64,000 bases of DNA from positions 9,436,010 to 9,500,009 of the forward strand of contig OY986972.1 in NCBI GenBank assembly GCA_963920575.1, in the 5' to 3' direction. Below the pieces are notes generated by a model. That model saw only the letters and a program-made list of their open reading frames with translations, was not told where the DNA came from and ran no database searches. Made by a program: the position numbers and the translations under genes. Positions within the stretch are counted from its first letter, which is position 1, and every line of letters begins with the position of its first letter. This document shows, in pieces, positions 21,711 through 32,935 of this stretch. The DNA is from Narthecium ossifragum. Lineage: Eukaryota > Streptophyta > Magnoliopsida > Dioscoreales > Nartheciaceae.

Positions 21711-23244
21711 TGTCGCGCCCCGACCCGCGTAGGCCCAACCGGGCCGGGCGACGCGAAGCGGAACCTAACCTACTGCGGAAAGTTTGGCGAGGTTTCCCTC
21801 TAATCTTAGTGGTTACCCAAGCAAAACATAATCATCCTGTATTAACACAAATATTACAAACCCAAAGACTGAACTGACATATATTACAAACCTCAAAACA
21901 GGGAAATTATACATTTATCTCTCCCGTAGGAGACTATCTATAACAAGAAGGTGTAAAGCTGGAAGATCGCCACCTCTCAAGCACCGCCAGACGCCGCCAC
22001 GTCACCAAACACCGGCCCGGGAGGGGCGACCGAAGAAGAGCTAGCGCCAGCACCTGCAAAACGCAGCCCGGGTAGGAGTGAGCACTAAGCTCAGCAGGGA
22101 CACTACACTACGACACTCACAAGGGAGGGAACACAACAGTGTCGCCTCCAAGTCTACCCTAGGTGTATACAAGGGTCCCATAACCCTACCGGAAGTCCGT
22201 AAACGCAGGCCCAAAACACTGCATACTCTCAACAGGACACAGAACACTGTTTGGTGGGCCAGGACACCGCTGGGCAGGCACTCCTCCTCCCAAGAGTTTA
22301 AGGACACCGGACTCCGGCTACACTTCGGATGCGACTGTGGAGACGACACGACCTCTAAACCTCAAACAACATGTATTCAGGTCAAACTAACCCTATCATC
22401 GAAAACGACTGAATACTACAAATCGAATCCTGGACCTCAAACATTATGTATTCAGGTCAAACTAACCCTATCCCGTGACAGTCCTAGAGCTAGATCCGAA
22501 CTACCCGAAAGCCCCGGATCAGCAACGCCCTACACACATGCAACTAATGCACAACACAATGCATGTATGAACATGCGCAGGATAATACAGATAAACATGC
22601 AACAGAATGTGATGATATACAATGACAAGGTCTGGGTACGGCACCCTGCCAGCCCGGGGTGGTGAATAGATAAATAAGGTCTGGGACTGCTGCAGTGGTA
22701 CCACCACCAACTGCCAGCAGTCCACCACAAAACCTGCACCGGGAAGCAGCCCCGCAAACAATAGCTCACATATATAACAGGTAAAGCCCTCGGCGCACGC
22801 CGGCATGCAAGGCTAGGAAAAGTTGTAGGGCTACCCGCCCGTTTATTCTAAACATCTCGGGAGTTATCACTCCCCCAGTTCGCCACTGCCCCTATTATAG
22901 GGCTAACATGCTTAATCATATGTACAAGGTATAAAGCGATAAGGAAAGTCCGGCATACCAAGCCCCGTGGGCAAAAACCATGGAAAATCCTCTCTGCTAC
23001 TAAAGGATCGATCTTTCCCTAAGAAAGGATCGATCTTTTAAGTAACTGTGAGCTTCCCTCAGTGTCGAGCCAAAAAAGATCGATCCTTCCTCCCAGGAAG
23101 ATCGATCTTTCTCGAGACAGAGAGTACCCTTCATGTCGCACCACGAAAGATCGATCCTTCCTCCTAGGAAGATCAATCTTCTTCGCGACGAAGGGTAACC
23201 ATGCTACCCAAGAACCGGGAATCGATCCTTCATCGGGCGCAGCA
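21711..23244 (-). repeat. group B minus LTR, piece 2
   Basis: A second LTR 3' terminus (TGTCGCGCCCC, read on plus) abuts piece 1. Positions 22,660-23,240 are an inverted, near-identical copy of 27,135-27,755. GATCGATC hairpins lie near 23,008-23,036, 23,078-23,108 and 23,150-23,175. It ends at a junction with protease-coding DNA of the opposite strand. Confidence 0.82.
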
Positions 23245-26200
23245 CTGGTTGGCAAGCATACTGAGCCGTCATCGACTGTGGTCGCCGGCGGATGGTTGCT
23301 TGGACACCCGACGGGACACGGTTTGTGTTGTTGGGGGATCGGTTCTCTGCCGATTCCTTTGCTTGTGGTGTTGGGAGGCGTGGCAGCGAGCTCTCAGCCT
23401 TGTTGGCCAGCCTGTCCCTGTCCATTTTTGAGGGAGTGCAGCAGCGCAGTTTTCCCAGGATCGTGTTCGACTACACCGACGTGTTTCCCGAGGTGTTACC
23501 AGGGCTTCCACCGCCCAGAGAGGTCGATTTCGAGATTGACCTAGTACCAGATACCGCAATGATCTCTCTCCCAGCTTTCAGGATGGCACCAGCAGAGCAG
23601 AGTGAGTTGAGGATCCAACTAGACGAGCTAACCAGCAGAGGCTTCATCCGTCCCAACATGTCTCCATGGGGGGTGCCAGTGTTGTTCGCAAAGAAGAAGG
23701 ATGGTACCCTTCGACTTTGCATACACTACAGGCGGCTCAACAGGGTGACGGTGAAGAACAGGTATCCGATGCCGCGGATCGACGACCTGTTTGACCAGTT
23801 GCGAGGATCTTCAGTGTTCTCGAAGATCGACCTCCGCACCAGCTACCACCAGTTGAGCGTTCAGGATTGCGACATCCCGAAGATGGCATTCCGGACTCGG
23901 TACCGCTTGTACGAGTTCGTGGTGATGCCATTTGGGCTGACGAACGCACCAGCAGCGTTCACGGATCTCATGCAGAGGATCTTCCGGCCCTTCCAAGACG
24001 AGTTCGTGGTGGTGTTCGTCGACGACATTCTTATCTACTCCCGGTCAGAGGCGGAGCACGAACGATACTTGGCGACAGTGTTGCAGCTACTTAGGGAGCA
24101 TCGGCTTTATGCCAAGGCTTCCAAGTGTGAGTTCTGGCTTGCACAGGTGGGGTTTCTTGGATACGTGGTGTCTGCAGCAGGGATCTCAGTCGACCCCGTC
24201 AAGGTCGAGGCAGTAGTATAGTGGCAGAGACCGAGGACAGTGTTCGAGGTCCACAGTTTCCTGGGCTTGGCAGGGTACTACAGGCGGTTCATGCGGGACT
24301 TCTCCAGAGTCGACGGGCCGTTGACCAGACTGACACAGAAGGCCGAGCCGTTCATGTGAGATGATGCTTGTGAGCGAGCCTTCGTGGAGCTGAGGACCAG
24401 GTTGACCAGTGTACCGGTGCTGATCGTCCTCGAGCGAGGTGTTGGTTACAGTGTCTACTGCGACGCCAGCGGTGAGGGTTTTGGGTGTGTCCTCATGCAG
24501 GAGGGCCACGCAGTTTTCTATGGTTCTCGCCAGCTGAAGAACCATGAGAGGAACTACCCGACCCACGACTTGGAGCTAGCAGCAGTTGTCTTCGCCTTGA
24601 AGACCTGGCGTCACTACCTCTATGGCGAGAAGTTTTCTGTCTTCTCGGACCATAAGAGCTTGAGGCACGTTTTCACCCAACGTGACCTCAACCTGAGGCA
24701 GCGACGCTGGATGGAGCTACTGGAGGACTACGAGTTTGAGTTGCATTACCATCCTGGTAAGGCAAACGTCGTAGCAGATGCGCTGAGCAGACAGGTGAGA
24801 GACACCAGAGCAGCAGTTGCAGGGTTGTCAGCGCGGCAGTGGCAGGCTCTAGAGACGGCGGGCCAGTTGGGGCTCGAGTTTGAGGATTGGGGATCCGACA
24901 GTTTTCTCTACGCAGTGCAGAGTATGCCAGCAGTTCTAGCTAGAGTGCTAGAGGCACAGCACAGTGACCTAGAGCTTGAGGAGTTACGCACAGTAGCGGG
25001 CACAGAGAGTGCAGACGGAGACTGGACAGTATCGCCAGACGGAGGGCTATGGTTTCGAGGCAGAGTAGCGGTTCCAGCAGATCCAGTTCTTCGAGACGAC
25101 GTCCTACGAGAGTTCCACCACTCTCGCTTTCCAGTTCATCCCAGCGGTACCATGATGTACCAGGATCTTCGGCGACAGTTCTAGTGGCGCGGGATGAAGA
25201 GGGCAGAGACAGAGTTCGTATCGCGCTGCCTTTCCTGTCAGAAGGTTAAGGCAGAGCACCAGCGGACTCCGGGGTTACTCCAGCCGCTTCCACTAGCTGA
25301 GTGGAAGTGGGAGCACATCACGATGGACTTCGTGACCGGACTACCGAGGTCTCCTAGGGGGAATGACGCGATTTGGGTCATCGTTGATCGATTGACCGAA
25401 TCGGCGCACTCCCTACCTATACGGACGACAGACTCGTCTGACAGGTTGGGCGGTTTGTACATCCGAGAGGTAGTCAGACTACCCGGGGTTCCTGTATCTA
25501 TCGTGTCAGACCGCGACCCCAGGTTCACCAGCAGGGTCTGGCGGGGCTTTCAGGAGGCAGTTGGCACACTCCTGACCTTCAGCACGGCGTTTCATCCGCA
25601 GACAGACGGGCAGTCAGAGCGGACGATCCAGACTTGGAGGACATGCTGAGAGCATGTGTCCTCGACGCAGGAGGCAGCTGCGAGGAGCACGTTCCCTTGG
25701 TGGAGTTCGCTTACAACAACAGCTACCAGTCCAGTCTTGGAGTAATATTTTTCGAGGCATTGTACGGTAGGCCGTGTCATTCCCTAGTTTGCTGGACAGA
25801 GGTTGGAGAGGCTTCACTCACTGGTCCATACATCGTCATGACGTCGTCAGAGAGGTTAGTGCAGATCAGGCAGAGGCTTCTAACGGCTCAGAGCCGGCAG
25901 AAGAGCTATGCAGATCAGAGGCGACGACCGCTTGAGTTCACAGTTGACGACAGTGTGTTCCTGCGGGCAGCACCGTACAGAGGTTCTGTCAGGTTTGATA
26001 GCAGGGGCAATTTGGCCCCGAGGTTCGTCGGGCCGTTTGAGATCTTAGAGAGGGTCGGCGAGGTAGCCTACTGCTTGGACCTTCCTCAGCACATGTATGT
26101 TGTGCACCCGACTTTTCACGTGTCGATGCTGAGGAAGTACCATCCCGACCCATAGCATGTCGTCAGAGTGGACGACATCGAGCTCGAGTCAGACGCGATG

Positions 26201-26389
26201 TTCGTTGAGCAGCCTGTTCGAGTACTTGACCGAAGGGATCAGGTCTTGCGGGGTAAGATGATTCCCTTGGTCAAGGTGTTGTGGAGGCACAGAGGCGTCG
26301 AGGAGATGACTTGGGAGCGCGAGGCGCGCATGCGACAGGAGTTTCCGCACTTGTTCCCTTCTCGAGGTAACTTTTGTCCTGTCTTCTAG
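23245..26389 (+). pseudogene. group B pol: protease C-terminus, RT, RNase H, integrase (decayed)
   Basis: Coding homology begins inside the protease (after the GMDWL region). It shows a frameshift and a stop near 23,255-23,262, then an open stretch 23292-24221 with RT motifs ([45 protein letters not shown]). A TAG at 24219-24221 and a TGA near 24,358 interrupt the connection region. Next comes RNase H (YCDASGEGFGCVL, SDHKSLRHVFT, VVADALSRQ), a stop near 25,182, an integrase with zinc-binding CLSCQKVKAEH, catalytic D in TMDFVTGLP, D in SDRDPRF and E in TDGQSERT, then a frameshift near 25,640. The C-terminal part (25634-26389) ends in a chromodomain-like WRH...MTWERE tail. Domain order and tail fit the Tekay/Del chromoviruses. 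Gag and the protease N-terminus are absent. Several TGG and CGA positions have become stops. Confidence 0.88.
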
Positions 26390-26463
26390 TGTAGCTGTTC
26401 CTTTTGTTCCGAGCCCTACCTTTATCGAATCTCGGGACGAGATTTCCTTTAAGGGTATTAGGA

Positions 26464-27755
26464 TGTGAGGACCCGCCCCTCTACTCCTGTGGCTCGTCGT
26501 GGACCGCAAGGGCAATTTGGTAAATTGTGCCTTGTCGGCTTGTTTCACACCCGCGTGTGCACACACTGATCGTGTTTGTGGTAATGTTTGGTTAGAACGG
26601 TTAGTGGGACCCGGGATCGAAAGATCCGGACTTAGGCCTGAGTTCTTGCCTAAGTTTAGCTTTCAGCACAAAAAGGATTGATCTTCTCTAGCTAAGAGAT
26701 CGATCTTCTTGTGCCAGAAAGTCAAGGTGCGATCGTCATGAAGGATCGATCTTTGCCTAGGGAAGGATCGATCATTCATAAGTCGGTTCGTTTGCCTATA
26801 AAGCATACGAGACTTTCTTCCTTGAATCCCTTTTGAAATCCGGAGATTTGAGCTCAGATCTTACGATTTTTGAAGGCATTTGAGGACGATCCAAGGCCTA
26901 GCTGCTTGGATTTAAGCTGCTCTTGCTCCGATAGGGATTCCTACATACTTTTATTTCGAGTTTTTGGAGTTTCTGGTTTGATCGTGTTCTTTTACTTAGA
27001 TCTCATAATATGCATGTTTGTTTCTCGTGTTTTAACCGGTTTTGGTCTCGTGTTTTAACCGGTTTTGGTCTCGCAGGAAGGGCTCCGGAGAACCCATTCG
27101 GATCGATCCCTCTTGAGGAAGGATCGATCCCTCTGGGTTGGTCATGCTACGCCCGATGAAGGATCGATCCTCTACTTGGAGAAGATCGATCCCGGTTCTT
27201 GGGTGGCATGGTTACCCTTCGTCGCGAAGAAGATCGATCTTCCTGGGAGGAAGGATCGATCTTTCTTGGTACGACATGAAGGGCACCCTCTGTCTCGAGA
27301 AAGATCGATCTTCCTGGGAGGAAGGATCGATCTTCTTTGGCTCGACAGTGAAGGAAGCTCACTGTTACTTAAAAGATCGATCCTTTCTTAAGGAAAGATC
27401 GATCCTTTAGTAGCAGAGAGGATTTTCCATGGTTTTTGCTCGCGGGGCTTGGTATGTCGGACTTTTCCTTATCGCTTTATACCTTGTACATATGATTAAG
27501 CATGTTAGCCCTATAATAGGGGCAGTGGCGAACCGGGGGAGTGATAACTCCCGAGATGTTTAGAATAAACGGGCGGGTAGCCCTACAACTTTTCCTAGCC
27601 TTGCATGCCGGCGTGCGCCGAGGGCTTTACCTGTTATATATGTGAGCTATTGTTTGCGGGGCTGCTTCCCGGTGCAGGTTTTGTGGTGGACTGCTGGCAG
27701 TTGGTGGTGGTACCACTACAGCAGTCCCAGACCTTATTTATCTGTTCACCACCCC
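26464..27755 (+). repeat. group B plus LTR (3' LTR of the pol copy), truncated
   Basis: Starts TGTGAGGACCCGCC 74 bp after the pol stop, preceded by a purine-rich TTTAAGGGTATTAGGA tract. It carries GGGCAATTTGGTAAATTG, GTTTCACACCCGCGTG, a TATA-like TATAAAG at 26797-26803 and seven paired GATCGATC hairpins between about 26,670 and 27,410. It breaks off at CACCACCCC, where the minus LTR piece 3 begins head to head. Confidence 0.85.
26664..27415. repeat. array of seven GATCGATC hairpins in group B LTR
   Basis: Paired GATCGATC (or one-base variant) sites lie near 26,670/26,700, 26,743/26,766, 27,101/27,124, 27,163/27,186, 27,232/27,255, 27,303/27,326 and 27,374/27,400. Each pair is bridged by complementary bases, for example ATCTTCCTGGGAGGAAGGAT, giving stems of about 10-15 bp. 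From 27,100 on the spacing is about 63-72 bp, so the array grew by tandem duplication of a hairpin unit. Confidence 0.9.
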
Positions 27756-28987
27756 CAACTGTCAGCAGTCCACCACAACACCTGCATCTGGAAGCAGCCC
27801 CGCAAACAACAGCTCACAGATATCACAGATAAAGCCCTCGGCGCACGCCGGCATGCAAGGCTAAGGAAAGTTGTAGGGCTACCCGCCTGTTTATTCTAAA
27901 CATCCCGGGAGTCATCACTCCCCCGGTTCACCACTGCCCCTATATGTACAAGGTATAAGGCTGTAAAGAAAACTATTCATGCAAATCCCCACGGGCAAAA
28001 CCAAGAAGAAATTCTCTCTCTGCTCTAGTCGGATCGATCCTTCCCCCCAAGGGAAGATCGATCCTTCTCGTGACAGAGAACAAACTCTCCGTATCGTGCC
28101 GAGTAGATCGATCCTACTCGCGATAGGGAACATCCTCACTGCCGCGTCAAGGAGGATCGATCCTCCCCCCACAAGGGAGATCGATCCTCCTCGTGACGAG
28201 GGGGATCCATGCTACCCAAGACACCAGGATTGATCGTCCTCACCCGAGAATGATCGATCCTGCTCGGGTTCAACATGACCAACGAAGAAGGATCGATCGC
28301 GTTGGGTTCTCCGGTAAACCTCCGGCGAGAAATACCGTCGAAAAACTCCACCAATTCCCACAAAACCTTGGGATATGGTAGTACGAAGGACCACGAGTCA
28401 AAAACCAGTGGAAATACTACAATCTAACAAGTATACATCAAGATCTAATTAAAAGAACACAATCAACCGGAAAAACAAACCAAAAACCCGATGGATTGTA
28501 GGTAGGATCCCTACCTATGCAATAGCAGCTTTAATCGCAGCTGCTAAGCCTTGGATCCTCCAAAATCTCTTCAAAATCCAGAAGATCTCAACTCAAGAAC
28601 TCGGATTTCAAAAGAGATTCAAGGAAGAAGGTTACGTCTGTTTTATAGACAAACAAACCGACATAAGCAGGATCGATCCGTCCTCGATCCGTCCTGGGAG
28701 GAAGGATCGATCCTTCCCGACGATCTCACTTCCTGGCAAAGAACGATCGATCCTTCTAGCAAGGAAGGATCGATCCTTCTTTCGCAGGAAGCTAGACTTG
28801 GGCTAAAACTTAAGCCCAAGCCCGGATCTTTCGATCCCGGGTCTAACTAACCATTCTAGCCAAACATTACCACAGACATGGTCAGTGTGTGCACACACGG
28901 GTGTGAAACTAGCCGACAAGGCGTAATTTACCAAATTGCCCTTGCGGTCCACGACGAGCTACAAGTGTAGAGGGACGGGTCCTCACA
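27756..28987 (-). repeat. group B minus LTR, piece 3
   Basis: Runs from an internal point (AACTGTCAGCAGTCC) to the LTR 5' start (TGTGAGGACCCG on the minus strand at 28,987). It contains GATCGATC hairpins near 28,032-28,065, 28,155-28,190, 28,230-28,260 and 28,670-28,780. Positions 27,756-28,135 duplicate 21,250-21,710. GTTCT follows. Confidence 0.82.
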
Positions 28988-28992
28988 GTTCT

Positions 28993-29719
28993 GCCTTGAG
29001 TTTAGAGTCCTTATTAGTCGAGGTCTCCATAATCTACTTACAATCCCCTGGTCGATAACCTGAGTTTTTATTTTTCAAGTAGTTGTGGACATTGCATTAT
29101 GTATTTGAAAGTCACACACACACTCATGTCTGGTTGTCCATTATATGTATCAATATTCTGAGTATTTTGTTCTATGGCGATTTATTCTTATGCATACTAT
29201 GTCCTTGTGATGATTAAAAAGTGATTCAGTTTTTTGTTAAGGCAATGTTTATTTTTTCCGGCATACAAGGCTTGTGCTTGAGAGAATTCTGTTTTTCCTT
29301 TGTCCATTTAGCAACACTCATGGTGTGGATTGTTCTGCTAAATATTTGTTTTCTTTGCGAAACTTGATCACTAGTTTACCTTCATTTTAATTTTTCTAGT
29401 GCTCCTTTGGTCAATCTATGACAAAAAGGGGGAGTGGTATATTGTATGCATGAGTGGTAGATTGCATGAAATGCCGAATATATGTTGCTGATTTGAGGGG
29501 GGGCTAAATATATATATGCTAGACTTGAGGGGGAGCTGAATATATATATTACTTAATTGAATTTATCTTCACAATGCATTTCACGGGTATTTTTGTGTGA
29601 TACATATGCAGGTGACAGGTTTATATTAGTTCTTGTATTGAACCATATTAGGATTGTTCTTAATTTGCAATTTGTATCTAGCTTCATGGTTTTGTCACAA
29701 AATTGCCAAAGGGGGAGAT
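28993..29719 (+). other. Copia 3' internal region with repeated polypurine tracts
   Basis: Resumption of the Copia interior after group B. No coding motif. Purine tracts AAAAAGGGGGAGTGG (about 29,426), GAGGGGGGGCT (about 29,497), GAGGGGGAGCT (about 29,529) and AAAGGGGGAGAT (29708-29719) occur in series; the last abuts the 3' LTR and is the functional polypurine tract by position. Confidence 0.65.
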
Positions 29720-30789
29720 TGTAAGGAATCATATTAAGATTCCATATGAGTTGGCAAATTATATTAATTTAATATTTAAATTAGCTAGATTGGGTATATG
29801 GTTCATATAAGACTAATTGAAGACAAATTGGATCAAGTGGGATCAAGTTGGCTCAAGTTTGATCAAATTATTAACCAGGATTAATCACTGTCATTGGATT
29901 AGACCTTGAAGATAACAAACGGTGAATATCATCATGCTTAATTGGCTTGAATGCCCTGGCTGCTTATATGAAGAGGATTGCAGAATTTAGAGTGGTGGCG
30001 GCCACGGAAAACATGGAGAGAAGATTGAGAGAAAAAGAGAGTAGAGAGAGAGAAGGCCGACCATGTGAGGGTGAAAAAAAGAGAGAAGAGAGAGATGTTG
30101 ACCGGTTGTGTGGAAGAGGAAAAGATTTGAGAGGAGAGTAGAGAAGAGCGGCGTTGACCGGAGAGGAAAAGATAGAGAGGAGAGAAAAGAACAGGGAGAG
30201 AGAGAGGCCGGCTTAGGGAGGAAAGAGAGAAGAGAGAGAAGAAAGAAAGAGACCGGCTGAGGGAGAAAAGAGAGAAAAAAGAGACCGGTTGAGGGAGGTA
30301 AGAGGGAAAAGAGATAGGAGAGAGAGAGGCCGGCTGAGGGAGAAAGGAGAGAGGAGAGAGAGAGAGAGGTACGGCTGAGGAAGAAAAAAGAGAAGAGAGA
30401 GAAGAAGAGAGAGGTGGCTGTGATGTGAGAGGGGGGGCGAATGCAGATGAAAGGTATTCGTCAGACCGAGTGAGCCGACGAGTATAACCAGGTGGAGGCG
30501 ATCAATTAAGAAAAGCGGAGTTGCGGATCGTGATTCGAGGAGTCGAGCAAGTGCGAGGACGACAGCGTGTATCTGAGGAGTCAGTACAGTGAGTCGTGTT
30601 AACTTGTGTAAACGGTACTCTTGTTTTTTAGTGGATTGGTTTCGCCTGATCATGCATTCGACTCGGGGTTTTTTCCCGTTAGGGTTTTTCCACGTTAAAA
30701 ATCGTGTCTTCCTTCTTGTGCGTGATTAATTTATTTCATATATATGCTTCCGCGTATTTCGGATAATATATGGAATCAATTTAATTTCA
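29720..30789 (+). repeat. 3' LTR of SIRE-type Copia element
   Basis: Begins TGTAAGGAATCATATTAAG and ends TTTAATTTCA, 1,070 bp. Positions 30,010-30,430 are almost purely purine on the plus strand, made of imperfect units containing GACCGGCTGAGGGAGAAA. The last 360 bp match the truncated 5' LTR (17251-17619). The long open frames across the purine block are compositional artefacts. Confidence 0.85.
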
Positions 30790-32935
30790 TATAGATCTTA
30801 CCAGTTCCACTACACCCAAACAATTTCCTTCAGATAATAACCTGCATCGTTGCTTCAATAGTACCCAAATCGTGTAGGCAACCACAGACTTCAACCGGAC
30901 CGTAGCCTCTTCCTTTGCCTCTTAGAGAGGATCCACAAGCACAAATCAAAATCCACAGCATCACTATCAAAACCTGATCCCAGCGATACCCCACGCCACA
31001 CATCACGAGCAATGCTGCAGTCAAACAACATATGATCTACAGTTTCATCCATTAATTCACACATGGGACATGCTTTATCACTGACTAGGCACAAATTCCA
31101 CAACTTCGACCAAGCCGTAACTTACCATGCATCAATTTTCAAATAAAATGTCGCACTCTAGGGCCGTTGCCTTCCATATTCACCACCAGTCCATCGCTTC
31201 CTCTTCATCTGTCCTTGCACAATCCAAGTCCTAAAGAAGGTTATAGCATGACGCCGTGGTAACTGTTAGGGCTGTGAGCCCCTGACACGATCATGGCTCA
31301 AGTCATCCAAAGATGGCAGGCACGGGCAAGGGCCAAATTCATGGCACGGTGGTCGGCACCACGAGTCATGGGAGACTTGGTGCCCTCATGATAGTCAGCA
31401 GCTAGCCAAGGCACGAGCTAGCATGCATCATCCTCAAGATGGCGCGACAAGATCAGCGGATGGCACGACGGCCCAAGTCGATAGGAGAACTTGGTGCGCC
31501 ATGGTCTGCAGGCGACACGTCAGGATGCGCGGCGAAGCGCACTAGGCGGGCGCACAAAGCGACGCGATGGCGGCCAGAGTCCGAGTGGCATTAGGACTCC
31601 GAATCCTACTATGACTCAAACTCCTAACTCCACTTCCACTAGAACTCTGCACAACGAGATAAGGATGATGGCAAGAGATGGCGCAGGCAAAGTCCAAGTT
31701 TCACTATGAGTCGTAGTCGGATTAAGACTTGACGAGCCAACCTGACATGCTCGGTGATTTTGGATAAGTCCAACCATGTGGACTTGGAGATCCACTAGGA
31801 ATTAATCCTAGGAAACTTTTGACGCGGCAAAGTGGAGTTTTGAGGCGGGAGAAAGTTACTTGGCGTAGAAGAAAAGGATCGGAGTCCTAGTCCAGGTCAG
31901 GTGCTTGGCGGCTTGGCAAGAAGCTATCTTTGGGAAGTCCTAACCCAAGTGGAAGTCCTGTAAGACAATGAGCTTTCTTGATTGGTTGATTGACGCTTGG
32001 ATAAGTATGAAGCCATTGGACTGTGAAACTTGACTGTGAAGGAAAGACTCGAGTTTCTCCCCTATATAAGGAGGAGGCCGGCTAGATGTTGGAACTTCTA
32101 AAAATCCAGAAAGCTAGGGGCACATGGGGAGAGATCGAGAGAACCAAAAAGCTAGGGGCATATGGGAGGAGATCTGGGATTTGGGGGATCACGGGGATCA
32201 CGAGATCTAGAGGGAGATCCTAAGAGAGGGTCACCGTCTACATCGGCATTGTGAGACGAGATTCTAGGGCTTTGGCTTGAGAGCTTATTGTACTGAGAGT
32301 GATTGTACTCCAAGGGTTGGGGACGAGAAAAGAGTGCTCTTGTAATCATTGGTCAATAAAAGAATTGAGATCCCATCCATTTACCCATATTCGTGTCTTC
32401 TTGTGTGTGCTTGAGTTTGTACAAGGAAGACGAAGGAGAGACAAAGGAGGGCTGGGTTGGTCAAGGGCCGGATTGACGCGCAGGCATGACGCTCGCGAGC
32501 GTCACGTGGGTGGTTCACGAGCACACATGGGGACGGCATGGCGTGCATGCCGGACGATTGGGGTCTCTTGGAGCCATCATTGGGGAGATCTAGGGAGAAA
32601 AATTTACCCTGATCTTGGCCCCGTGAGAGTAACAACACCGGATAGATTGCTTGCCCATTTCGATTTAATGTCACCTGAACTATACACAGTCGGCAATTGC
32701 TTCACAACATCACATACTTGGATGAAAGATGGAAGATAATATAAGAGAGTCCCACTCACCTCTGGTATCCAAGAGATCACACACATGCATATCCTCAAGC
32801 ATCTCATCTACCAACAAAGGACAAGGAGTTCTGCATAACGGTGAGTCACCTACCCACCAATCCCATAGAATATTAGCTTGGATTGAGTTGCAATTCCACT
32901 GTGACAAAAGTATACGTGGACCTTTTTGCTAGTCT
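30790..32935 (-). pseudogene. LINE (L1-type) ORF2 C-terminal fragment, split by an LTR insertion
   Basis: The minus strand from about 32,920 to 32,640 encodes WDWWVGDSPLC, a GEWDSLILSSIF segment and a W..NLSG motif. This is the order seen between RT and the zf-RVT domain in plant L1 ORF2 proteins. After the insertion, 31,263-30,830 continues with a TASCYNLL segment and a zinc-binding CPMCELMDETVDHMLFDC...W segment (zf-RVT). Stops and frameshifts break it. RT and endonuclease parts are not in the window. The two halves rejoin in register when the insertion and one copy of its duplication are ignored. Confidence 0.75.
31264..32628 (+). mobile_element. 1.37-kb LTR-type insertion (solo LTR) in the LINE, TSD GTAAC
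   Basis: Flanked by GTAAC at 31259-31263 and 32629-32633. It starts TGTTAGGGCTG, has a TATA box TATATAA (32063-32069) and a late AATAAAAG (32,355-32,362) that could serve as poly(A) signal. This layout is that of a single LTR. Its last bases are GTGAGA rather than the usual CA, so the 3' end is either mutated or unconventional. No coding domain is found. Confidence 0.6.

Larger units (their letters stand above)
20295..28987. mobile_element. group B: rearranged Tekay-like LTR retrotransposon complex
   Basis: Both outer ends are minus-strand LTR termini: TGTCGCGCCCCGACCCG at the left (an LTR 3' end) and CCTCACA at the right (an LTR 5' start), flanked by GTTCA (20290-20294) and GTTCT (28988-28992). 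Inside are two minus LTR pieces in tandem (20295-21710 and 21711-23244), a plus pol gene (23245-26389), a plus LTR (26464-27755) and a further minus LTR piece (27756-28987). The LTRs flanking pol are in inverted order, which a normal insertion cannot give. At least two rearrangement junctions (about 23,244 and 27,755) are therefore required. Confidence 0.8.
17251..30789 (+). mobile_element. SIRE/Maximus-type Copia retrotransposon, gag only, with nested group B
   Basis: The frame is 5' LTR remnant, primer site, gag (17703-19655), a long 3' region, polypurine tracts and a 3' LTR (29720-30789). No protease, integrase, RT or RNase H is present between gag and the 3' region, so it is a non-autonomous derivative. 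A coiled-coil-rich long gag with two zinc knuckles, and several GGGGGAG tracts before the 3' LTR, fit the SIRE/Maximus lineage. Group B (20295-28987) is inserted in its 3' internal region, flanked by GTTCA and GTTCT. Confidence 0.75.

Noticed and set aside
20659..22665. Two similar frames starting MSTKLSRDTTLRHSQGREHN as a protein family
   Set aside because: They are the same stretch of two copies of one LTR in antisense; similarity is due to DNA repetition.
26664..28780. CRISPR-like array from regularly spaced GATCGATC repeats
   Set aside because: Repeat cores are too short, spacers are related and self-complementary, and the context is an LTR in a plant genome.
30213..30653. 146-codon minus-strand leucine-serine-rich frame
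   Set aside because: Reverse of the purine-rich block in the Copia 3' LTR; low complexity only.
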